From Chaenocephalus aceratus (lineage: Eukaryota > Chordata > Actinopteri > Perciformes > Channichthyidae), in contig CM043788.1 in the NCBI GenBank assembly GCA_023974075.1, positions 18,251,928 through 18,315,927 on the forward strand: a stretch of DNA of 64,000 bases. The letters run 5' to 3'. Made by a program: the position numbers and the translations under genes. Positions 45,140 to 57,560 of the stretch are shown in pieces. How positions within the stretch are numbered: the first letter of the stretch is position 1; every line of letters begins with the position of its first letter. The notes below the pieces were generated by a model that was not told where the DNA came from, searched no databases, and was given only the letters and a program-made list of their open reading frames with translations.

Positions 45140-47555
45140 AAAAACGAAGACTAATGAAAAAGCAGCGCCTAACATCATTGTCTATTTGCCGATGTGCATA
45201 CTTTTCTCCGCCAAGAGTTTGTCCAGAATTTCATATAGAGATATACAAAAATATTGTTTACCCACGGTCCCAGGGGAACTTCATACTGCAGACATCGTTC
45301 CATTTGCAGGGCAAAAAGCTGGATGTCAGACCACCAGAAAAAGGCACTGAAAACATCACTGTATGAAGACTACATAAAAAACACTAAATTCATTCTGTGA
45401 CGTGAGAAATACTTTTAGAAATAATGATTAAAAATAAAAACTGGCGAAAAACATATAGCCACCAACATCATGTGGCCATATGCTACACTATTGATCAGAA
45501 CACCCAAAATTGTGTGCTGAGCAATAGTGGCCAGTGGGTACCAAACAGCTGATTTTTGCAGCAGCAACAATACATACATTATATGATATTTTAGTGTAAT
45601 CCAATGTATGCCATCAGGGTAATCTCTGTCTCTGGCTTTTATGGGAAGCAGCTCACTAGAGGAACAATCCCGTTCTGAGCTGGTGTCTGTATCAGCAAAA
45701 CTCCATTCAAAGAACAAGCTACTGTACATAACAAAACTTCACTAATAACCAACAAACTGCAACAAAAGTTAGATCAACCATCTTTTCTGAATCTGGCCAA
45801 GCATCTTCTCTAGTTCGGCACACAAATTATCCACCAAAGACTATTGTTAAAGTGTTATATCAATTCACCTGTCATATCACCGATCACAGTCATATTTCTC
45901 ACATATATTTCTTATCCTATAAGGAAAAATATGTTATATCAAGTCTATAATAAAATGCTACCCAATGAACACAAATGAGCAAAAGAGGTCGGAAAGAGGT
46001 CAAGAGGGTACAAAGAAAACAGAGAATAATAGCTTAGGGAAATTAAGTGCTAAGCTCTCTGGAAATGTGGGCCGAGAACAATATAGTTGAATAACCATGG
46101 TGTATGTTAGAAGCCAGAGTATATCTAAAACTAACACGGCAAAAGTATGGAACAATGGTAATGTAATGGTCATTTTGTATTTATATTAATAATATTGTGT
46201 ACTTTTGTACTTTCTATGAGAGGAAGAAAAATTGGACCCTGTGATTTACATAATAACATAATATAGAATAAGTAGATGGGAGTTTATGAGTGCAGTCACT
46301 GATAGTTGTTAAATGAGAAGTGATGTAAGAAGGGAGATAAACCTACAGTCGGCTATCTCCTGGCATTACTCTCCCCTCAGTCCCACAATGCTCCTCTGCA
46401 CACGCTGATTAGTCCCCCTTCATCACTCTGTGGAGACTCAGAGATTATATACAGGCTATTTGTCGATGGGGTTTTTCACTTACTGATGGCCCAGACAGCT
46501 GGCAGGAAGAAAGACTGGCTGTCATGGGGCAGCTGCAGAGGAGAAGCAACCTTCAGAGAGCTGTGATACATGAACACAGTGAGATGAAGCACTGTGCCCG
46601 TCCAGTACTAATCATTATAATGTGTTCATTAATCCACACGTCGTATATCAAACTAGTGAATTATAGTGAAAAACAGACACCTCCTTTTTCACATTGAAGG
46701 TTTCTTTGTGCTGTTATAATGCAAAAATGGGTTCAACACAGCTTTCTATCGTGTACCAATGTAATTGAATTGTCATTACACTAATGAAACAGCCACCTCT
46801 TCATTCCTGTACAAAGGGTTTATTTGTTTAACATTTTTTTTGTAGTCAAATTCTGACTGAATATGATGAAGTCCTGTTCCTACGAAAGTTCCCCCCCCCC
46901 CCCCCAATTAACTTGGGACCAATTAGCCTAGTTTTAGTTTTTGAAACTTTTGTCTAATGTTGGATAACATTTTACCAATCATTTTGATTTAGCTAACAAT
47001 TATCCTCCACTCCTTCTTGCATATAGACAGACAGCAGTATTTACACAAAGTTATGATAGCATTAGCTTAGCTCTAATACATGTCAGTCAGCAATTTTGAA
47101 GGTTTGTTCAGGTTGTCTCAATTCATAAAAAGACAGTAGATAGTTTATTTGCATAAGTTGTTGTTTGGCTTAGGTGGTTCACAGCTAACATTAATATTGG
47201 CCTCAATCCTCCTGAATGTTAATGTTAATGTTACAAGACTATTTATTGCTAACTTTAGCTGGCAGAAGCAGTGACTTAATGAATGTTTATTAGTGCAACA
47301 GGTCAGGCAGCTATCTGATTCTAAAGAGGCAATTTAGGCATTCAGTTTAGGCAGTGTATCATAGTCTAACATTTTAGAGCAGGGATTAAATTCTACATAT
47401 GCATGAAGGTCATTTAGACTTTGCATGAAAACAATGATAAAGTACCGTGCATTTGTCCATAGCTGTTTATTTTTGTCATTTATTGTTGAAAACGTTCCCC
47501 ATCTTTGTCAGTTTTTTGTTGATAAAATAACATTAGGTCATTTAGACAGATAATG
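45140..47555. other. Unassigned sequence; C14 tract at 46892
   Basis: No gene recognised. A long C run lies at about 46892-46905. The patch 46360-46570 is less AT-rich and could be conserved non-coding sequence. Confidence 0.4.
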
Positions 47556-47560
47556 AAAAG

Positions 47561-47640
47561 AAGGCAAGGCAAGGCAAGTTTATTTATATAGCACCTTTCA
47601 ACACAAGGCAATTCAAAGTGCTTTACAAAAAACGAAAGAC
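47561..47640 (+). repeat. Fish LINE-end-like repeat, AGGCAAGGCAAG type
   Basis: AAGGCAAGGCAAGGCAAG followed by TTTATTTATATAGCACCTTT, ACAAGGCAATTCAAAGTGC and TTTACAAAA. The same sequence occurs inverted at 50537-50602. It is a very common teleost repeat end. Confidence 0.75.
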
Positions 47641-48185
47641 ATTAAGAAAATGGCATTTAAAATCAGTCATTAGTCAAGAAGACAACAAACTGAAAGATTA
47701 TACAGACAAAATAAAAACAGCAGCCCATGAGGTCTCATGTCTCAGTATGAGATGTTTTAAATCAAAGTGCAACCATGTAAGAACAAACAGTGCTATGTTT
47801 TTCAGAACAGCATGAGTCAATTTCCTGCGAATCTCAAGGATGGAATAAGATGGCTCCGGTGAATAATTGATGTCCTTCTAAAAGCCATCTCGCAGCCAAT
47901 TACTGCCACAGCAGCCCAATTTCCTCGAGCCGAGTCTGCTGTCACCCCAAACCTCTGCAGTCCTACACTTTTCTGAAACACTAAAACACATCAGCAACAA
48001 CATCTGGAAAGAGAGGTGGGACATAAGACCAACGCTTCATATCACAGTAGAGACTTTTGAGTTCAAATGACAAACAGACTTCAGTCCTAGGGTTATTGTT
48101 GATCATCACTTATCATTCAGTGATGCATTTGCCGTCCCCAGGGCCGGCCCTGACCAATTTCCCCCAAATGCAGACACTCACTATG

Positions 48186-48248
48186 ATTTAACACAATTGT
48201 CAATATAGTGGGACGGCCCGTCCCACTATATTGACAGTTGTGTTAAAT
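48186..48248. other. 63-bp near-perfect palindrome
   Basis: Arms 48186-48216 and 48218-48248 pair at 30 of 31 positions around a single C. The only mismatch is T48197/G48237. The core is ATAGTGGGACGGCCCGTCCC. About 45 bp upstream lies CAGGGCCGGCCCTGACC, a hAT-like end. It would form a strong cruciform or RNA hairpin. Confidence 0.9.
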
Positions 48249-48254
48249 GTGGGA

Positions 48255-50530
48255 GCTGTAATATATGTTTAGAATGAATGGAAGGCAGAGAGAAGGTTGA
48301 TTACATCTTAAGCCAAAACTGAATTTCAGCATAATGAGAGTAATTTCAGCTGCCACTGAAAAGCTGAGGAAAATATAACCGATCCAAAGATTTAAAAAAA
48401 ATAAGATAATGATATTTGAGCCTACTACTCAAGAGGTAATAATGGGGTTCAGAAAACCTTTGTCTACAATTGCTTGAGTTATTTTGGTGTAGCAAAGACT
48501 CTCACCAAGTAGAATCCTATTGCAGAAGGGTTCCACCTGAGAATTCTGACCATGATATATTTTTTAAACTAACCACTCAACTATCTTCACCAAAGGTCCA
48601 TTTACAACCTTTTTTCTACTGAGTAAATTCCATGAAATATGCTTCTTTGCTGATCAAACTTGTCATGTTATTGAAGGTTCTGGATATTTACTTTGAGTTA
48701 AGATCATTTGTCAAACCACTGTTTTCCAAGAGTTTATTTTTTACACTTAAACCTTCGTATGGAACATTGTGGCACAGAGTGGACTGAATTAAGTATCTAT
48801 TGATAGATCACAAGGGTTTTATGTAGATATATGTTAAGGATTTATCTTTTAAAAGTATGGCTCATGAGCATGACAATTGCTTTGGAATGTAGCCTATTGA
48901 TCCAATATTACTGGGGCCCATTACAACAAACTGTGTGGACCCAGAGAAGCAAACAAAGAACCAGTTTTTAGTGCACATTAGGCCTTAACATGTCTGACTT
49001 CGAGACACATATTTCAGTTTTAATGACCAAATCCAGTAAAGATATTACACATCACATTAAAATGCTATATGTCGCCATAGCAACAAAAACAAAAACCTTT
49101 CTAGCCCAAGGCCCACAAAAGTCTCCTGAGAATAAATGTTTTGTTTATCTCAGTGTATGCCAAAAGGGATAACATTGTTAAAGTGGTGATGTGATCAAGA
49201 ACTATAGTATATGCTTTATCAATGTGTTGATTATGTTTTAGTATACAGTATATACAGTTTTATGATGTAACACTTTATAAAAAAAGGCTATTCTCTTAAC
49301 CGTTGGACCATCACGTAAATAAATCATTACATGGTCCTGATTTTGGTTTGATTCCTGAACCCCAAATAAAAACCTGTATAATCTCTGCCCGAAGACACAT
49401 TCACTAATAAGGTCTCTAATTCTTTCACCATCTGTTACGTCCCCCTTCTAGGGTAGAGGAAAGTGACATACACCAGTTTGAATTGGTAAACTTACAAGCA
49501 TTTATTTACACACAAGTTAAACAAAAAGGCAAGCAAACGGCCGGGCACAAACAAAAGGGGGCCAAAAGGGCGCAGGCTAATCTAAGGAGCAAACAGAAGG
49601 AGGACTCTAACAAAATGAGCCTATTCAAACGACAAAGAAATAAACATAACAAACTAAATAACCGTCACTGTCACAGTGGTACAAACTAATAAAGGAACTG
49701 AGCAAACACAGCGATACTACCAAACAACAATCCAAAATGATGCTAAGCTAACGAAGATAAATCTAATACGACACGAGTTAACCATGGTTAACAGGTTTAG
49801 TATACAAACGAAGAGCATGTAGCGAGAGGCATCTGTTTTTTTCTCTCCATTTGCTATTGTTGATTTTAAAAATAGCTGACATCTCGATGGCAGACTACCT
49901 GGGAGCAAAACACATTTTGTCACATTTGCATATTTATGTGCCACCCACATGTTTCCTCACATGTCACCACAGTGTGTACAGACAGACTGGAGCTTTTAAG
50001 ATGACACTTCCTGAGGGACAGCTGCTCCCTGACTGCACGATAAACACGCCTTCGTGAGAGTCACATTCCCTCATGCCTCGCTCCCGGAGACAGGCGTGTG
50101 TCAGCAGACGGATCAATAAGAGCTGACTCACTGAAAGGGACAGTGTGGACTCACACCCACCTCATCAGATTTAGGCCTGAAGTTTGACAAATGATCCTGA
50201 TGTGGATGCTGTACAAGTCAATGTTGATTTATATGAATGAAAACTGAGCGGTTGTGTTTCGTTTTTGGTTAATGAACATTTGGGGCTAGTAAAGCCAGGG
50301 AATCAGTGTCTGGGGACTTTGTCCCGGCTGGTTTTCTCTGTGTATGCTGCTCGGGACGTATGTGCCATACAAGCACACAGCTCATGTTCGGAGAAACTTC
50401 TTGTGAACTATTAAACTACTATCTTAAACTGCACTGTAACTTTTTATTCATGTATTTTTTTCTTTTAATGTTTATTTGTTATCTTTGCTTTTTAATGACT
50501 GTTTTTAAATGCCTTTTTATTCATGTCTTT
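48255..50530. other. Unassigned sequence
   Basis: No gene recognised. At 49434 TGTTACGTCCCCCTTCTAGG resembles the start of an LTR, but no matching end or internal region was found, so it is not called. Confidence 0.4.
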
Positions 50531-50536
50531 AATTTT

Positions 50537-50602
50537 TGTAAAGCACCTTGAATTGCCTTGTGTTGAAAGGTGCTATATAAATAAACTTGCCTTGCCTTGC
50601 CT
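50537..50602 (-). repeat. Fish LINE-end-like repeat, inverse of 47561-47640
   Basis: GTAAAGCACCTTGAATTGCC, TGTTGAAAGGTGCTATATAA and AACTTGCCTTGCCTTGCC, the reverse complement of the 47561 copy. The sequence 50410-50536 upstream is T-rich and may belong to it. Confidence 0.72.
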
Positions 50603-50609
50603 ATATAGC

Positions 50610-53315
50610 CCTATATTAAACATCGCAATATTTGTCAATGGACTTTACACAATGTAGGGATATAATACTCTGTTTTCCTTATTCCTCAAATCATGAACAA
50701 CTCTGCATGGAAAGGAAATGGGAAAACTCATTTATATTTGATATATCAATGATTTTGCTGATAGTTTTCATGTCTCTTAATAGCATCAGGCAATTAGACT
50801 TTATACAATATGTGTTCACTACATATTTGATTAATATAATACAATTAGAGCATCATATTGGCATGGTTTTTGGATGGTCTATAATCTAATGAAAACACTA
50901 ACCTTGATTGTCTGTGGCACCGAGGCAGTAGGAGTGAAAGTGGGCTTAATAGTTGATAGTATAAATCTCAACTCACTCACTGTATGTCATGTAATGGACT
51001 TATGGCAGTTGGTTTCTCTGGCAAACATGGCAAATCTGTAAGTGATAATATAAATGTGAGAAATGCAATGGAACCGAAAGGGCCCCTACTGACTTCAATG
51101 CATTCTATGACACATATCAATTTACATAAATGACATTGACATATGATGTCCGAATATGTATAATTGACAAGTGATTATAATAAGCTGTCTATCATGTATA
51201 TATTTAGATTTCATTTCATGTTTCACTTCTGTTGTATTTTTGCAAATACATTAATACAATAGTACCCTATATATTAAATATTCATTCTTAGCCTCTGTCT
51301 TTGTGCTGCTGTTAAACTTCATTTCACCTTGATGATTAGTAAATAATATCTCAAGCTTTTATTTCATACTTTGGTTTGAAGTGATTGTTGTTTCATCAGA
51401 TAATTCTATAAAAACATTGAATGTTGCCACATACCACAATCTTTTATACAAAATACAATATACAAAAGGAAAAGGCATACACAAAAATAACCAGAAACAT
51501 GTAAAAGCAACCAACTGCCTCTACATCATGGTTACCTAGTTCATGACTTATCGCAACTTACAAAAAGTACAATATGAGGTGACAATGATCCCAGTTATAA
51601 TCCATTTGGAGTTCTGGGTGAGGATTTCCACTCACTGATCTAAGATCCCAGGCCTCACCAGATTTGTAGTTAAATACAAATGACATTTCTTCCAATTTTT
51701 AAAACCATGAGCCAGATTGATATAAAAACCCAGGTTTACGGGATTGAAATGTAAAGCCTGCCAGGCAAATGTCTGTCCATACCTCCCTGCATCAGTGAGT
51801 CATGTCCCTCTGCATCAGCCATCAGCATGCTAATGTACTGCAGACAGACAGGCTGACTGAGAGGGGCCCTTTAGCTCCGCCTGATGAGAAATACCCGCAT
51901 CATGTATGAATGATGACACATTGTCAAAGAATCCCTGGTCTCTACTGCTTTCCAACTCACTGTCCCATTCAGACAGGATCAATGAAAGGATCTGCTATCT
52001 AAGAGCATATCTCCTGTAATAACAGTCAGTCGCACAGCTACCTCCCAAGGTGTGTGACCACTCATTCTTTGCTGGTGACTTCACACAGAGGGAGCAATTA
52101 AAAAAAAATACTTTGTCTCATTCAACATTCCTGCTGTAGTGCGTGGTCACATCACATCACAATTCATGGCAAAATGTCCATTAAAACCTCATATTGGATC
52201 ATTTTTCTGAACACTGAAACACAAAGAATATATTTAATGCTTCAGCATCTTTCTATATTTTTCCTTTCCACAATATCTGTACATGGCTACTGCGGGTTGT
52301 TAGATATAAGGACATACACTGGTTGTAAGACATATACAATATGGTTTAGGTAAGGAAACTTAAACAGCTAGTAAATGTAAGCAGCCAGTTATCTTCGCTT
52401 AGCATAATGACTGGAAACAGAGCTTCCAAATCCACCTATCAACATCTCTAAAACTAACTTATAAACACTATATCTTGTTTTTATGTCAATAGAAAAGACA
52501 ACTACATTAAAGGACCTTATTTATTGGCAGGAAGTAACTTGTAAGGGTCAAACATATATATACTTGGCTGAAATCTTGGACCACAATCAATTGATGTCAA
52601 TGAAATCACAGCAATCAGAGGTTTTGATCATAGATTCGGAGAAGCACTTTTAGCAATCTTGACAAATTGCATGCACTGTCATGAAAGGGCTGAGGGAACA
52701 CAACACTGAACAAGTGCAGCACTCACTGTCCTCTTCAAACATATTTTACAGAACTAGCCATACAATTGTCTTTATCCAATTGATTGTGTGACTGAGCATT
52801 GGGTGGTTATGTTGGTGTGCCACCAAAGGAAACAACTGGTAATTGATGTTTTTTTTAAGAAGAAATATGCATGGGAATCCAATTTGAGCCAGGACACATA
52901 GAATGACTTGGTTACGTTGTGTTCAAGAAACGGTATTAATCCGAGTTGAGTGACATAACGCTAAAAAAGACAAAGGTACAGAAGATGTTTCTAAATCCAT
53001 TATGAATCATGTAGGCTTTACAAAACCCAGAACAATCCCTTAAAGGATTTCCGATGCAGCTGCTGAATAAGAGAGGCTGCATGATGAGCTGTAGACTCTG
53101 AGCAGAGTCAGCATGGAGCCTGTAAACGGCTTCTAAAGGCTGCTTAACAGCCACAAAAGGATTATCTGAGGATGATCAAATAAAAGGAATATTTCCACAT
53201 TCTATTCATGTAAAGCTATGTGTCGCTTACTTTAGCCAAGAGTTTATTCACAACGCACCTAAAGAACATGAGTTAATATGTAAGAGGCAGCAAAAAACAA
53301 ACAAATAAGAAACAA
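50610..53315. other. Unassigned AT-rich sequence
   Basis: No gene or repeat recognised. The patch 51770-52080 is less AT-rich. Confidence 0.4.
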
Positions 53316-53319
53316 TTCA

Positions 53320-53735
53320 CTTCCTGTTTGCTCTTCTGCCCTCCGGTAGACGCTACAGGTCAATTCAATCAAGGACAAACCGACTGAAAAACAGTTTTTA
53401 CCCCAGAGCCATACGAGAACTGAACACTGTCAAACGCTGAACTGAACAGTTACAACTTCCAACTGCACTACTTTTTAATAGTTGTATTAACTAATGATCG
53501 ACATCAGAGATGCAAAATATCATCCCTGTGTTTTTGTTTTTTTGATATTGTAATCTGTATTTAAATAATGTGCGGGCATGTATGGATGTGTGAGCATGTT
53601 TAATGTGTATATGTTTATATAGATAATATTTTTTCGTTTTATGTGGAAATGCACTGCGAGGATTGCTTTTTTAAATTTCGTTGTACCTGGTGCGATGACA
53701 ATAAAGGAATTATATTCTATTCTATTCTATTCAGT
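53320..53735 (+). mobile_element. Non-LTR retrotransposon 3' end
   Basis: At 53336-53440 the plus strand codes for LPSGRRYRSIQSRTNRLKNS then FYPRAIRELNTVKR and stops, the typical last residues of a fish LINE reverse transcriptase. A 3' UTR of about 300 bp follows and ends in a (TATTC)n tail at 53714-53733. The copy is 5'-truncated. I cannot fix the clade. Confidence 0.8.
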
Positions 53736-53739
53736 TCTA

Positions 53740-54700
53740 AATGTTGCACAAAGAGCGGAATTACAGGGACATTCCACACAGTCTTTTTTGACAACCTTAA
53801 GAACTGAAACAGAAACATCTAATGATATTACATTGCATTTAATGTGCTTCTGAAGCTTGTTTAAGAGGGAATGGACTTAACAGTATCAATGGCAACTTCT
53901 GCTTCCTCTCCACTCAGGACGTCTGAGTGTTGGCATATCTTTTCCATGCGTACGTCTGAAGAAGTTGTCTCTTTGTAAACACGACAGCTCTCAAAAATCC
54001 TTGTGGAGTATTTACCAGGCAGACAAGAGCACACTGCGCTAATCAATTAATACATGCGACGTCACGCAATATCCGCAAACAAACTCAAATCTGGAGTGCA
54101 AACCTCACAAAGACAGGATTAGCTCCATTAGTGCAGGATGTTCTGAAGCAATTCACCTGCCGTGAGCAGAGTCCTCTCAGATTCCTTTATGAGGCGGCGA
54201 GCGGCAGAGCAGGATGAAGACAGAGGGGGGGGGGGGGGTACTTTTGGTAAGCTTTCAATGCTGGGTCAAAAGCAACATGTGATTGCTATAGAACGCATAG
54301 ATGAGGGGATGACCTGTGCCCAGTGGGCGGGGGGGTTTACTGTGCAGCCTCTTCATGTTCATTTCAAGGCTTTCTCTTCCTTTAAATCACTACCGCTGAG
54401 GGTATGCCAACACTCGTAATGATGTACATCCCAAACGCTTTTCATTCATTGTTAAACTTTCTTCCATCCAACACGGAAATACCAAAACATAAATAGGAAA
54501 GTTGCATCACCACCATTGATGTGGCGAGTACAGTTGACCTTCATTCTGTCCAAAGATACTGTATATCTTCCCTTAATTCAAATGTCAATCAAACAAGATG
54601 TACATGTTGGTAAGAAGTCCTGAAGGGAGCTACAACCAACACTGCAGAGGTACTGCCATTCCTGTCGTTGGTTGTTAAACTGCAACAATGTTAAAGTACC
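53740..54700. other. Unassigned sequence; G-run at 54227
   Basis: No gene recognised. A G13-14 run at about 54225-54239 sits in a GC-richer patch. Confidence 0.4.
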
Positions 54701-54714
54701 TTGATTGACCCCCA

Positions 54715-55195
54715 TAAATACTTCGACCAAATAGAGCGGTGCAGTGAGGACGTATTTTTAAGGCAGCCCCAATTTAGCATCGCAAGGGCTCCCTCGACAA
54801 AAAGCCGTGGGATTGTTCCATTGGATTTCGGAATATTGGAGAACATAGCAAGATAATCTTCCCATATCAACATTACTTTTAAGATGTTTGAAGCTTAATG
54901 CCAGAAGTAAACAGCTACAGCAATGTAAAGCTATAACAATCATCACATTCACATGGCTGAGCGTTCAGTGTTATAACGTTTAGCAATCTTATTTAATCAC
55001 TTCTTTAAGACACATCAAAGCTTCAAACATTCATGAGTGTGGTATTTACTGACATATATTATGTAGTAGATCAAAACATGAAAGTCTCTTAAGCTTTTGT
55101 TAACCACAGACCTTATTTAATCCTACAACGAACATCATCCAAATACTGTTGACTTTGAGACAAGGGAGCAGGAAGTGGTCAAATGCTTTTTTGTT
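54715..55195 (+). repeat. Dispersed repeat, copy B (see 2690-4310)
   Basis: GTGCAGTGAGGACGTATTTT, CGCAAGGGCTCCCTCGAC, then AAGACACATCAAAGCTTC and GTTAACCACAGACCTTATTT. It is more compact than copy A. No coding potential. Confidence 0.6.
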
Positions 55196-55199
55196 ATTG

Positions 55200-56005
55200 G
55201 CTAAATCAATTAAGAGCAAATCAAATGACGATATAAAAAATTGAAATCAACATTTTCTTTGGGTCATATCCCATTCCGGACAACAGTGTAATCACTTTTT
55301 TAATAGCTTTTTTAGGAGTGAAAAAGTGGACCTTAATCAATTCACATTACTGGATTCTCTTACAGAGGCTAAGTCGATTTCCTAAACTGTGGAGAGTACA
55401 CACATTGGGGGGCTACTAGCTCTGTTGAACCAATTACCTTTAGAGAACTTCCCTCTGCGTGTGGTGACCGGCTCCACACTGAGGATAGTTGTCTTCAGTG
55501 AGGATGGCCGAATGTGCTGTCTTCTATTAACTGTGTTAACCTGCTGGCTTACTCGCTAACTGACAAAGAACACATAACCCCTACATGACTCAAAGTCTAA
55601 TAGAGCTTATATCACAAGGATGCAGTATTGAATCCCATTGAGATCATGTCTGACGTTACTTGATGCAAAAGGTTGTCCCTATTTCAAGTGCAATTTTCCA
55701 TGAAGTCTAACAATTCCAAATCACCTCAATGTGTTCCAACCCACCCATCTGTTCCGAGTCTTTACACATGTTAAGATTCATGTTAAAAAGTGTTCTACCG
55801 AGCTCGCTACTAGTTTAGTATGCATAGAAAATCAAAATGATAAGTTATATTTGTAATCTGTCTTTCACAACCTTTTGGTAATTTTATAACAAAATACATT
55901 TGAATCTAAATGCCTAAGATTTTCCAATTGCCACATAGAATTTGATTTGTTGATTGTTGTCAGATTGTAAAGTTTGTCTTTGTGCCAAAACACACTATCA
56001 ACTCT
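55200..56005. other. Unassigned AT-rich sequence
   Basis: No gene or repeat recognised. Confidence 0.4.
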
Positions 56006-56009
56006 AGCT

Positions 56010-56629
56010 TTAAAGAGGCCCTATTATGATGTTTGGGGTTTCCCCTTCCCTGTAGTGTGGTATGTAGGCTTGTGTGCATATAAATGGTCCGCAAAGGCTC
56101 AAATGTCAAAGTTTCTCTCCCCCTGCCTGCAACACCTCCATTGGACTCCTCCTGCAACATAGTGACATCACAATGTAGCACTTGTGCTTCTATTGGCTAG
56201 CGCTCCAACACATTGTATGCTACGTGCCGGGAGATCTCTAAGCGGTTGACCAATCACAACAGAGCCGTCCAGCTAACCAATCAGAGCAGACGGGGCTCTG
56301 GTTTCAGACAGAGGGTGAAAGGAGGTGCTGCAGCACAGGCAGTATGAGAGAAATAAAGAGCTTTTTGAACATTAAAACGTGGAGACATGTCCCAGTAGAG
56401 ACACTACATACAAGTATGAACCCTGGAATGACATAGTAGAGCCCAGTGTACAGTTAGCAGTGTAATAATACATTCTTTCCTAATGTATAAGTAGAGATCT
56501 GTTGCTGTTTAAACCAACTTTGCCGATATAGTTTCTCATGAAAGAGCTTTCTGAACATTGAAGCATGTTGCAATAGAGGCCTACAATACAAGTATGAACC
56601 TGGCAATGAGCACAATATGTCCTCTTTAA
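56010..56629. mobile_element. TTAA-type MITE with a duplicated right part
   Basis: TTAA at 56010-56013 and 56626-56629. Left end AGAGGCCCTATTATG and right end ACAATATGTCCTCT are imperfectly inverted. The interior matches 32244-32676. The right part is present twice: AAAGAGCTTTTTGAACATTA to ACAAGTATGAACCCTGG (56356-56427) and AAAGAGCTTTCTGAACATTG to ACAAGTATGAACCTGG (56540-56603). Confidence 0.8.
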
Positions 56630-56639
56630 GCAACAAATT

Positions 56640-57305
56640 ATGCTTGCATTGCTTGAGTTTAATATCAAAGTAAACTGAACATCTTTGTTGAGATAAAACA
56701 CAACATTTGAAGAAGTCACCTTGGACTGAAGTTTGACTAAATCATGGATGAGTTCAACCAGACTGGCAGAGTTTACAGATTTAAAAGGCTCTTTTTACAT
56801 TCAGTAAAGTTACTTGAACTATGGCTTCTTAATTATTTTTTTGTTCAAATAGGTTTTAGGAAATGTGCATCTGAAGTATTTGTGGATTTGTTAATTTCCT
56901 TTAAGCCCTTTAACATTTCTTTTTGGGTAAATTACTCTACAAACAAAAATGTATTCTTGAAAATCTTTTTGAGTTGAAGTCTTATAGTGGAAGCTTTTTT
57001 GAAATGGAGATCTCTTTATGCCTCTGCACACTGCACTGCTGCAGGCAGAGTGCAGTCAGTGTTCTCTGTCTTGCTTGTTCTTTTTCTGTCTTTGTCTCTC
57101 TTGCCTGCTTTCCATGTGTGGAAGTGCACAGACCGTCAACTCATCAGAGTCTTTTGTTGTTAAGTGCAAACCATGAATCCTACAATGTAACTGTGATGAT
57201 ATTCAGAGAAGCCTTGAATAGACGCTTTAGAGCCACTATGAAAGTTATAATAAAGAAAAGCTCCCAGAAGGCATAATGAAGACTTAACACGTTGCTAAAA
57301 GGCAA
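56640..57305. other. Unassigned sequence
   Basis: The 117-codon plus frame at 56923-57276 has no domain and is probably chance. No repeat recognised. Confidence 0.4.
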
Positions 57306-57313
57306 GTGCTTAC

Positions 57314-57560
57314 CTGTGTCAAGCTCCATGGCAAAAGAAAATCCTGAGGAGAATTAATGCTGGCAGACTTCAGCGTTGTTCCTCAGAAGTAACACTTTTC
57401 CTACAAATCCCATGAAACTATCCAAGCCGATGCAGCGCTGAGGCTGGGGGTGGGGGGGTGTGCGGACACGGGGGTCAGCCACAGGTGGAGGCTTCAGATG
57501 TGCAGCAGCGTGATTGATCAGCTCCTCCAGAGCCGCTGATCTCTGAGTGAACAGCCTGCA
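57314..57560 (-). other. Candidate 5' leader exon with an upstream start codon
   Basis: On the minus strand TTTTGCCATGGAGCTTGACA then CAG|GTAAGC gives an ATG at 57329-57327 in good Kozak context and a strong splice donor (exon end 57314). The sequence upstream (57420-57700) is GC-richer than its surroundings, as expected near a promoter. The right boundary is a guess. If this exon joins the acceptor at 20805, the frame reads MELDTGVSR and stops, making a 9-codon upstream ORF ahead of the signal-peptide ATG. A separate gene starting here is the alternative. Confidence 0.5.

Noticed and set aside
49434..49800. Possible LTR starting TGTTACGTCCCCC
   Set aside because: No second LTR, no matching CA end and no target duplication were found.
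56923..57276. 117-codon plus frame upstream of the candidate 5' exon
   Set aside because: It has a cysteine-rich chance composition, no domain and no splice support.
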